The translations under genes and the position numbers were made by a program. The notes below the pieces were generated by a model. The model was not told the DNA's origin. It was given only the letters and a program-made list of their open reading frames with translations, and searched no databases. Source: Negativicutes bacterium (lineage in GTDB: Bacteria > Bacillota > Negativicutes > SKW292). From it: a stretch of DNA of 13,139 nt. Of this stretch, positions 1-6,853 are shown one piece after another; position 1 is the stretch's first letter; each line of letters starts with the position of its first letter. The stretch is taken from contig JAOAFP010000041.1 of the NCBI GenBank assembly GCA_026416215.1, positions 1 to 13,139 on the forward strand. The letters are read 5' to 3'.

Positions 1-19
1 AGATGTGTATAAGAGACAG
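1..19 (+). other. Nextera/Tn5 mosaic-end sequencing adapter (artefact)
   Basis: The first 19 bases, agatgtgtataagagacag, are identical to the Tn5 mosaic-end part of the Illumina Nextera adapter. This is library sequence left at the contig end. Read in frame it gives MCIRDR, a false N-terminus with an apparent ATG at base 3. Genomic sequence starts at about base 20. Confidence 0.97.
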
Positions 20-401
20 GCTGGCGGTGGTGGTGGGATTTTTCGCCCTGGCCGGCAACCGACTGCTGCTGATTAGCGTAAACCCCACTTTGGCGGCCAG
101 CCGGCGGGTGCGGGTCTGGCTGTGGGAAGGGATGCTGGCGGCTGTGCTGGCGGCGGTGGTGGCCTTGTCCATCCGCTGGGTGGGGATATTGGTGATCAAC
201 TCACTGCTGGTGCTGCCGGCCGCCACCGCCCGCAACCGGGCAACCAGCTACCGCCGGCAGTACTGGCTAGCGGTGGCGGTGGCACTTATTTCCGGAGTGG
301 GGGGGCTGATACTTTCCTACTACTGGGATACTGCCACCGGGGCAACGGTGGTGCTGGTCAACGCGGTATTGTTCGGTCTGTCGGTAATCAGGACCGGCTG
401 A
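20..401 (+). CDS. ABC-3 family metal (Zn/Mn) permease, C-terminal part, 5' truncated
   Basis: This is the last ~127 residues of an integral membrane permease of a binding-protein-dependent metal ABC transporter (ZnuB/MntB/TroB type), which imports Zn(II), Mn(II) or related ions across the inner membrane. The family core is visible as VGILVINSLLVLPAATARN, followed by a hydrophobic helix, the SYYWDTATGATVVLV segment and a last helix. Full-length members are about 260-290 residues, so roughly half is missing to the left. The frame appears to start with an ATG at base 3, but that codon lies in the sequencing adapter, so no true start is present. The substrate cannot be told from this part. The ATPase and binding-protein genes would be expected off the left edge. 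The stop is at 399-401. Confidence 0.88.
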
Positions 402-785
402 TGCTGGTGCCGGCTGCTGACGGCAGGACGTCCGTCCGGCGCTGACCGGCACTGCCGGTGGTTGTCGGCTCTGTGAGCGTTGACACCGGCCCGGCAGCGG
501 ATGGCAAGTACCAGATAGCCTCCGGCGGCGGGGGGCGGCCAACTGCTCCCCACCCGCGCTGACGGAGCGTTTAACTGTTACCGCTGCCCCATCTGCGCCG
601 GCCGGCCGCGCTCCGATCAAACAGGGTGAGCAGGCTGTTTGGTGTGCGGCAAACCATGTGTCAGGCACCGATACCCTGCCGCTTGCACCTGCAGGTCTGG
701 CGGCAGCCAATCGGACGGTTAAAATTGTGTTCTACTGGTCAGGGGACAAATTCCATTGCAGTGGCTGAGTCGGTATGAGAGCCGG
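402..785. other. Intergenic stretch with no recognised gene
   Basis: Between the permease stop and the terminator at 786-817 I see no credible coding frame. The open frames on both strands are rich in Arg, Pro and Gly without domain character and lack a good ribosome binding site. A short inverted repeat (ACCGGC, 445-450, with GCCGGT, 454-459) follows the permease gene but has no T-tract. A stretch near 660-685 faintly resembles a cobalamin-riboswitch B12 box, but the rest of that fold is not there. Confidence 0.5.
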
Positions 786-817
786 AATAAAAAGAGCGGG
801 AGAATATCCCGCTCTTT
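786..817 (-). terminator. Rho-independent terminator of the methionine synthase gene
   Basis: There is a perfect 10-bp stem, AAAGAGCGGG (791-800) with CCCGCTCTTT (808-817), and a 7-base loop. On the minus strand the stem runs into TTTTT (complement of 789-793), so it is best placed to end transcription of the minus-strand gene that stops at 988. The plus strand has only TTT after the stem, so any stop for the permease operon would be weaker. Confidence 0.8.
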
Positions 818-987
818 ACCATTTACAGGGACTACAGCCGGCTGTGTCTGTGGCCGGCTGTTTCGGCGGTTTGGTCAGGGCTTCGGGGATCGCGGCCGGG
901 TTGCGGACAGCTTCCCTTGTCTGGCATGCCGGCCGGTCCGCGTCAACGGGAGTGAAACCACCGTCCGGTTGTCACGGCGGTGCTGCT

Positions 988-3411
988 CTACCGGCCTCCC
1001 CGGCAGATCCGTTTTATGGTCTCCACCCCGCTGATGGCGTCGGCAGCGTAATAATCGGCTCCCTGACGGGCGGCATATTCGGCTGTCAGCACTGCGCCGC
1101 CGACAATGACCGGCAGGTTGTGGCCGGCAGCGCGAATGGCGGCAATGGTTGCCCCGACCTGGGGCAGGGTGGTGGTCATAAGGGCCGACAAGCCAACCAC
1201 CTGGGGACGGTGCTCGTCGATGGCCAAGACAATTCTTTCCGGCGGGACATCCTTGCCGAGGTCGATAACGGTGAAATTGCTGCTGGTCAGGAGGGCGGCA
1301 ACGATATTTTTGCCCAGATCGTGAATGTCGCCCCTGACGGTGGCCAGCACCACCGTGCCCATGGTGGGCCGGTCATCGCAGGGGAAGCGGCGTTTGATTT
1401 CTTCAAAGGCTAGCCGCATTGTTTCCGCCGCCAGCAAGACCTGCGGCAGAAAGACCCGGCCGGCGGCAAAGTCATCGCCCAGTTCAGCCATAGCCGCAGT
1501 AAGCCCCTGTTCGGTAACAACCAGCGGCGGGTGGAGATCGAGGGCGGCTGTCACCAGCGGCAGAACATCGTACTTGCCCCCCTGCTTTACGGCCTGGCGA
1601 AGGGCAGTGAGCGGATCGTTGCCGGCGGGGGCGGCGGTGGCAGGAGCCTGGGTTCGGTGTTCAGAGGGGGCGGTAGCGGTGGCCGCGGGATTACTGGCAA
1701 ACTGCCGGCTATAGTTAACTGCGCCAGGATCAAAGGCCAGCAGGGCAGCGGCGGCCTGCCAGGCGGCGATCATTGCCGGATCGAGAGGGTTCATGATCGG
1801 GGCGTCCAGGCCGGACAGCAGGGCCTGACTGAGAAAATGCGAGTTTAGCAGCTCGCGGCGGGGCAGGCCGAATGATACGTTGCTAAGTCCCATGGCGGTC
1901 GGATAGCCAAGATGGCGGCGGTAGAGGCCCAGGGTGGCCAAGGTGGTCAGAGCGGCCAGGTGATCGGCAGCGACGGTGAGAACCAGCGGATCGAGGACAA
2001 TGTCATCGTCGTCAAGGCCGACAGCTTTGGCAGCGGCCACGATCTCCCCGGCCACGGCCAGCCGTTCTTCAGCCGTGGCCGGGATGCCGCGTTCAGTGAC
2101 CGGGAGGACAAGTATGGCAGCCCCATAGCGTTTGGCCAGGGGCAGAAAGGATTCCATGCGATCGGGCTCGGCGGACACCGAGTTTATCAGTGCCCGGCCG
2201 GGATACTGCTGCAATCCGGCTTCCAACGCTGCCGCCGAGGTAGTGTCGATGACCAGCGGAACGTCAATAAGCCCGTCCAGCTCGTTTACGGCGGCAGCCA
2301 TGGTTGCCGCCGGGTCAAGGCCGGGAACCCCCATGTTGACATCGAGCAGACCAGCCCCGGCCCGCACCTGTTCAAGGGCTTCCCGGCGGACCGGTCCGAA
2401 GTCGCCGGCGGCGATGGCGGCTGCCAGGGCTTTTCTCCCGCTGGGGTTAATCCGTTCGCCGATGATTTGCGGCGGTAACCCCGCCCCCAGGCTGACCGTC
2501 CGGCTGCGGCTGCTGAGGCGGACCACCGGACAGCGGGGGAGATTAGGGGTGTGAGAGGGTTGAAAGTCGGCCAGGGCGGCTTTCAGGGCGGCAATGTGCC
2601 CGGGGGTTGTGCCGCAGCAGCCGCCGATGAACGTTGCCCCGGCCCGGGCCAGCTTTATTCCCCAGGCGGCAAATTCTTCCGCCGGCATGGGGAATACGGT
2701 GCAGTCGCCGCGGCACTCGGGCAGGCCGGCGTTGGGCTGGGCGCTGACCGGCACTCTCCCCTGGGCGGACAGGGTTTCAATCACTGTCAGCATTTCAGCC
2801 GGCCCGAGCGAACAATTGGCGCCGATCACCGCCGCCCCCAGCTTGCTGAGGGTGACATAGGCACAGAGCGGGTCGCTGCCGGTCAGGGTCCGACCGTCAG
2901 CCTGATAGGACAGCTGGCAGATCACAGGGACAGCAGGGGCGGCGGCACGGGCAGCGATCAGGGCAATGCGGGCTTCCTGGATGTCGGTCATAGTCTCGAT
3001 TAACAGGTAGTCAACGCCGGCGGCGGCCAGGGCCTGAGCCTGACTGTGGAACGAAATATAGGCCTGCTGGTAGGACAGGCTGCCCAGCGGGTTAATGAGC
3101 TGACCGCAGGGACCTATTGATCCGGCCACCAGGTGCCGGCCGCAGCCGGCCGCCCGGGCGGCAGCTACTGCCTCCCGGTTGATCTCGGCCATGCGATCGG
3201 CCAGGCCGTATTCAGCCAGTCTTAACGGCGAGGCGCCAAAAGTGTTGGTTTCCACGATATCGGCACCGGCATCGAGGTAGGCGGCGTGGACTTCGGTCAC
3301 CGCCCGGCGGTTGGTCAGGTTCCACAGCTCCGGCGGATCGCCGGCCGGCAGCCCGGCGGCCAGGAGCATGGTTCCCATGGCTCCGTCAAAGATTTTGATC
3401 GATTTGCCCAT
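988..3411 (-). CDS. metH: Cobalamin-dependent methionine synthase, short form without activation domain
   Basis: This enzyme moves a methyl group from methyltetrahydrofolate to homocysteine via cobalamin, giving methionine and tetrahydrofolate in the cytosol. Domains in order: homocysteine S-methyltransferase (about 1-285, zinc ligands Cys200, Cys265 and Cys266 in GANCSLGP and GGCCGTTPG); pterin-binding domain (about 314-565, GERINPSG at 318-325, DVNMG at 357-361); an Ala/Pro/Thr-rich linker (about 574-598); cobalamin cap (about 600-680); and cobalamin-binding domain (about 684-807, DIHDLG at 695-700, axial His697). The protein has 807 residues against about 1,230 in E. coli MetH because the C-terminal reductive-activation domain is absent, as in other short bacterial MetH proteins. 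An earlier in-frame ATG at 3435 exists, but GGGGGAG (3421-3427) sits 9 bases before the ATG at 3411, so I chose 3411. The gene is divergent from the kinase operon and appears to be transcribed alone. Confidence 0.93.
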   Translation of the reverse strand: MGKSIKIFDGAMGTMLLAAGLPAGDPPELWNLTNRRAVTEVHAAYLDAGADIVETNTFGASPLRLAEYGLADRMAEINREAVAAARAAGCGRHLVAGSIGPCGQLINPLGSLSYQQAYISFHSQAQALAAAGVDYLLIETMTDIQEARIALIAARAAAPAVPVICQLSYQADGRTLTGSDPLCAYVTLSKLGAAVIGANCSLGPAEMLTVIETLSAQGRVPVSAQPNAGLPECRGDCTVFPMPAEEFAAWGIKLARAGATFIGGCCGTTPGHIAALKAALADFQPSHTPNLPRCPVVRLSSRSRTVSLGAGLPPQIIGERINPSGRKALAAAIAAGDFGPVRREALEQVRAGAGLLDVNMGVPGLDPAATMAAAVNELDGLIDVPLVIDTTSAAALEAGLQQYPGRALINSVSAEPDRMESFLPLAKRYGAAILVLPVTERGIPATAEERLAVAGEIVAAAKAVGLDDDDIVLDPLVLTVAADHLAALTTLATLGLYRRHLGYPTAMGLSNVSFGLPRRELLNSHFLSQALLSGLDAPIMNPLDPAMIAAWQAAAALLAFDPGAVNYSRQFASNPAATATAPSEHRTQAPATAAPAGNDPLTALRQAVKQGGKYDVLPLVTAALDLHPPLVVTEQGLTAAMAELGDDFAAGRVFLPQVLLAAETMRLAFEEIKRRFPCDDRPTMGTVVLATVRGDIHDLGKNIVAALLTSSNFTVIDLGKDVPPERIVLAIDEHRPQVVGLSALMTTTLPQVGATIAAIRAAGHNLPVIVGGAVLTAEYAARQGADYYAADAISGVETIKRICRGGR

Positions 3412-3420
3412 AAAGATGTT

Positions 3421-3427
3421 CTCCCCC
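3421..3427 (-). promoter_or_regulatory. Ribosome binding site that decides the metH start
   Basis: On the minus strand GGGGGAG lies 9 bases before the ATG at 3411. It lies downstream of the alternative ATG at 3435, so it can only serve the inner start, which leads directly into the conserved IFDGAMGT sequence. Confidence 0.75.
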
Positions 3428-3562
3428 AACAGCATACTCCGGCCAAAGATCTTTCGATTCCGGCGATAATTTTCCCTGCCGGAGCAGGAATTTTACAATT
3501 TGTGTCCAATAAGCCGGCGGAGAATGTTCGACGGGCATTTTGGGATTGGGAGACGGAGCAGC

Positions 3563-5509
3563 ATGGCAGACGGGCTGGAAAAGCGGCTGACCGACGGTGA
3601 TTCTGCCGGGCTGGCCGGGGTGGCCGGCGACATTAGCGGGCCGGGGCAGACGACGCAGAATTCGTGTTCCGGCGGCGGATGCCATAGCCGGCCGGCCGTT
3701 CACGACCGGGCCTACATTTGGGAGATTGATGCCGGCGGATTGTTCACCTACGTCAGTGAGGGCTGTGAGTTACTGACCGGCTACCGGCCGGGGGAACTGG
3801 TCGGAGTGATGCGGTTGTGTGATCTGCTGCCGGCCGGGGAGCGGGAGGCATTCCGGTCCGGGCTTGAAGAACACATAGTAAAACGGCGGCCGTTTGTCGG
3901 CATCACCCACCGGCTGCGGACCAAATCCGGACAGCTTATCCGGGTATCGGAAAATGGCTTTCCCGGCGGGGAGAATGACAGCTATGCCGCACGTGGTACC
4001 TGCATTGAAATCAGCTGCCCGGCGGATGATACCGAAAGGCTGCGCATGGCCATCGAGCGGGCCAACGAACTGGCTATTGAGGCCAGTGCTGCCAGTATTG
4101 CTAAAAGCCGGTTTCTGGCCAATATGTCGCATGAGATTCGCACACCGATGAACGCCATTCTCGGCTACACCCAGCTTTTGCAGCGCAGCGAAGGGCTTAA
4201 CGATGAAATGCACGAATACCTCGACATTATCAGCCGGAGCGGGGAACACCTGCTGGCCCTGATCGACGATGTAATCGATCTGTCGAAAATCGAGGCCGGC
4301 AAGGTTGAGATCGACCTGGCACCGTTCGATCTGCACGGGCTGATCCGGGATATACACAATGTATTCCGGTTGCGGGCCGAAAGCAAGGGTCTCAGTTTTT
4401 TTTACGATATCGACCGGACAGTGCCGCGTTACATGGTGGGCGATGAGCGCAAAATCCGCCAGATTTTGCTTAACCTGGCCAGCAACGCCGTTAAATACAC
4501 CGAACGCGGACACGTCACGATGGTTGTCACGGCTGCCGTCCGGCCGGCGCCGCTGATCCATGGTCAGTACCGTCCGGACGGTCCACAGTACACGGTCAGC
4601 ATCGAAGTCGAGGACAGCGGCTGCGGGATTGCCGAAGCTGACCACGAACGCATTTTCGGGATGTTTGAGCAGGCAGACGGGGGGCGCAGGCAGGGCAGCG
4701 GGGCCGGAATTGGGCTGGCTTTAAGCCGGGAACTGGCCCGTTTGATCGGGGGGGATTTGACTGTGACCAGCCGGCCGGATTATGGCAGCACCTTTACCCT
4801 GCAGTTTGTGGCAGCCCTGGCTGACGGGGAGCAGGTGGTAAGCGAGCGGACCGGCAAAACTGTGGTGTCCCTGGCCGTCGCCCAGCCGGAATGCCGGGTG
4901 CTGGTGGCTGACGATATCGCGGTAAATCGCGAACAGCTCCGCAATATCCTGGTGCCGGTGGGATTTGTGGTGCGGGAGGCGGTGAACGGGTTTGAGGCGG
5001 TGCGAATATTTGCCGGGTGGCAGCCGGATGTGGTGTTGCTGGATATTACCATGCCGGACGTGGACGGCTACGAAACCGCCAGACAGATCAGGGCGCTGGA
5101 AGATGAGCGGCGGGTCAGGATTATCCTGGTATCGGCCGGGGTCGTGGAAAGCAATGTCGGGAATGCACTTGTTGCCGGGGCTGACGGGCTGATTACCAGG
5201 CCGTACAGACGCGAGCAGGTGCTCGAAGAGATTGGCCGTTTGTGCGGCGTAAGCTACACATACCGTGACGGCCGGGCGGCAGCTGAACGCTGGCCGGCCG
5301 AACAGCCGGCCCTGGAATGCGACCTGCCGGCGCTGTTTGAACCGGAATTGCTGACAGAAATGCGAACTGCCCTGAGGCGGGGGAATTTTGCCAGGTTTTC
5401 CCGTCTGCTCGGGCAGGCGGTCAACGTTGAGCCAAATGTACGCGGGCGGCTGGCTGAACTGGCCGCCAATTGTGATTACGACCGGCTGAATCAGCTGTTT
5501 CCGGGCTGA
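3563..5509 (+). CDS. Hybrid sensor histidine kinase (PAS-HisKA-HATPase-receiver)
   Basis: This is a 648-residue cytosolic sensor kinase with no signal peptide or membrane helix. The first ~48 residues are low-complexity and hold a CSGGGCH segment (35-41). A PAS domain spans about 50-151 and probably senses the signal. HisKA has the phosphorylated His190 in SHEIRTP. HATPase has Asn308 in NLASNA, DSGCG at 351-355 and the GSGAGIGLAL box from 378. A receiver (about 443-560) has the acidic pair Asp450/Asp451 and phospho-acceptor Asp494, but the usual switch Lys is Arg546 (TRPY). The C-terminal tail (about 585-648) is helical-looking and contains no His, so it is not an HPt domain. Upstream in-frame TTG (3500) and ATG (3524) codons are possible starts. 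I prefer ATG 3563, which has GGAG or GGGAG just before it. The next kinase gene follows after 13 bases. The signal and partner are unknown. Confidence 0.9.
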   Translation: MADGLEKRLTDGDSAGLAGVAGDISGPGQTTQNSCSGGGCHSRPAVHDRAYIWEIDAGGLFTYVSEGCELLTGYRPGELVGVMRLCDLLPAGEREAFRSGLEEHIVKRRPFVGITHRLRTKSGQLIRVSENGFPGGENDSYAARGTCIEISCPADDTERLRMAIERANELAIEASAASIAKSRFLANMSHEIRTPMNAILGYTQLLQRSEGLNDEMHEYLDIISRSGEHLLALIDDVIDLSKIEAGKVEIDLAPFDLHGLIRDIHNVFRLRAESKGLSFFYDIDRTVPRYMVGDERKIRQILLNLASNAVKYTERGHVTMVVTAAVRPAPLIHGQYRPDGPQYTVSIEVEDSGCGIAEADHERIFGMFEQADGGRRQGSGAGIGLALSRELARLIGGDLTVTSRPDYGSTFTLQFVAALADGEQVVSERTGKTVVSLAVAQPECRVLVADDIAVNREQLRNILVPVGFVVREAVNGFEAVRIFAGWQPDVVLLDITMPDVDGYETARQIRALEDERRVRIILVSAGVVESNVGNALVAGADGLITRPYRREQVLEEIGRLCGVSYTYRDGRAAAERWPAEQPALECDLPALFEPELLTEMRTALRRGNFARFSRLLGQAVNVEPNVRGRLAELAANCDYDRLNQLFPG

Positions 5510-5522
5510 CGGGGGAAAGGGT

Positions 5523-6677
5523 ATGGACGAAATCAGGGGACGGGTGGCGGTGGTTGACGACACGCTGGCCGATCTGGCGGTATTGAACAACCTGTTGACC
5601 GAAAATGGCTACGAAGTATTCGCCTTTCCCGGCAGTGACCGACTGTTGGCCGTAATCGACGAGATACCGGCCGAGCTGTTCCTGTTGGATGTAAACCTTC
5701 CGGGGATCAATGGCTACGAGTTGTGTGGCAGAATCAGGAGACATCCGGTATGCGGGCAGGTGCCGGTTATATTCATCAGTGCCCTGAATGAACCGGCTGA
5801 CAAGGTGAAGGGGTTTGCTGCCGGCGGGGTGGACTACGTTGCCAAACCGTTCCATCTTGACGAGGTGCTGGCCAGGGTGGCCACCCATATCGAACTGTAC
5901 CGGGCCCAGTGCCAGTTGCACCACTACAGCCGGTCGCTGGAGGATCTGGTGGAGGCCAGAACCCGCGAGGCGGTGCTGGCCAGAGAGGAAGGCAACCGGA
6001 TTAAGCGCGAGGTGCTGGCCAACGTCAGTCACGAAATGCGCACCCCGCTCAACGCGATTATCGGTGTGCTCCACTATTTGCGGGGCATTTGCCGGGACGG
6101 GGAGGCTGACGAGTTTTTCGCCGAGGGGCTGGCGGCGGCCGACCGGTTGATGTCGCTGGTCAATAATGTGATCAAGTATGCTCAGTCAGCCCAGTCGGAC
6201 GACACGGCAGTCCTCGACTGGCAGTCGCTGGCAAACGAGGCGGTGTCGGCGGTGGTGGGCAAAGCCCGGGAAAAGGGGCTGCTGGTCAGCGTGGCAGTGG
6301 ACAGCGGGCTGCCGGCCGGCGTAACCGGGCCGTACACTGACATTATCTGGGCGCTTGAACTGCTGTTGGACAACGCAATAAAATTTAGCGAACAGGGCGA
6401 CATAACCCTGGCCGTGGAGCATGATAGCGTCAACCGGCGGGCGGTATTCAGGGTCTACGACAGTGGCCCGGGCATCCCTGAACACTATCGCGGCCGGCTG
6501 TTCAGCCTGTTTGAACAGGGCGACGGCAGCTGGTCGCGGGCTAAGGGAGGGGTGGGGCTTGGTCTGGCCCTGTGCCGGAAAATCGTGTCCAGTTGGAAGG
6601 GAGAAATCCGGCTGGAATCCACCGGTCCTTCGGGGAGCGTGTTTGCCTTTTCGGTACCGCTTGGCCGGCAGGCATGA
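5523..6677 (+). CDS. Receiver-histidine kinase fusion protein (REC-HisKA-HATPase)
   Basis: This is a 384-residue cytosolic protein with an N-terminal receiver domain (about 6-124) carrying Asp12/Asp13, phospho-acceptor Asp56 in FLLDVNLPG and the intact switch Lys108 in KPF. A short coiled linker (about 128-160) leads to HisKA with His170 in SHEMRTP, then HATPase with Asn284 in LLLDNAIKF, DSGPG at 313-317 and GGVGLGLAL at 342-350. All residues needed for both phosphotransfer and kinase activity are visible. GGGGGAAAGG (5511-5520) precedes the ATG. The gene lies 13 bases after the hybrid kinase gene, so the two are very likely co-transcribed. A likely role is to take phosphate from the upstream kinase on Asp56 and let this control its own kinase activity, but that is inference. 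It has no DNA-binding or enzymatic output domain. Confidence 0.9.
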   Translation: MDEIRGRVAVVDDTLADLAVLNNLLTENGYEVFAFPGSDRLLAVIDEIPAELFLLDVNLPGINGYELCGRIRRHPVCGQVPVIFISALNEPADKVKGFAAGGVDYVAKPFHLDEVLARVATHIELYRAQCQLHHYSRSLEDLVEARTREAVLAREEGNRIKREVLANVSHEMRTPLNAIIGVLHYLRGICRDGEADEFFAEGLAAADRLMSLVNNVIKYAQSAQSDDTAVLDWQSLANEAVSAVVGKAREKGLLVSVAVDSGLPAGVTGPYTDIIWALELLLDNAIKFSEQGDITLAVEHDSVNRRAVFRVYDSGPGIPEHYRGRLFSLFEQGDGSWSRAKGGVGLGLALCRKIVSSWKGEIRLESTGPSGSVFAFSVPLGRQA

Positions 6678-6853
6678 AGGTAGGAGACAGGCCTGTCGGT
6701 AAAAGCGTGGCTACCGTTTGCTGACGGCTGGCCGGGCCGGAGGCCCCGGCTGGCCGGCGGAACCAGAAAAATTCGTTGTGGTGTTTGCCGTTCCGGTGTC
6801 GATGCGGCACTGGGAGGTGGAGACAAAAAATTTTCAGTGGGAGGAAGGGAAAC
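6678..6853 (+). other. Structured intergenic region before the porin gene
   Basis: This 176-base spacer holds two possible RNA folds. GGTAG...CTACC arms (about 6681-6715) enclose a palindrome, GACAGGCCTGTC. A very GC-rich hairpin built from GCCGGGCC and GGCCCCGGC (about 6731-6750) has no T-tract after it. I could not match either to a known riboswitch, and no good -35/-10 pair for the porin gene stands out. Confidence 0.35.

Noticed and set aside
655..690. B12-box-like sequence, possible cobalamin riboswitch
   Set aside because: GTCAGG...CCTGCC is interrupted by extra bases, the remaining conserved core is missing, and the nearest gene downstream on that strand is thousands of bases away.
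267..710. Open frame of 147 codons on the minus strand
   Set aside because: It overlaps the permease gene in antisense, its product is Arg/Pro/Gln-rich without domain character, and no convincing ribosome site was seen.
775..1413. 212-codon open frame antisense to metH
   Set aside because: It is a shadow of the GC-rich methionine synthase gene. The sense strand carries all conserved motifs.
3665..3685. CSGGGCH (CX4CH) in the hybrid kinase as a c-type heme site
   Set aside because: Heme c is attached outside the cytoplasm, and this protein has no signal peptide or membrane helix. The Gly-rich N-terminus looks disordered.
5335..5506. C-terminal tail of the hybrid kinase as an HPt domain
   Set aside because: The tail is helical-looking but has no histidine, so it cannot act as a phosphotransfer domain.
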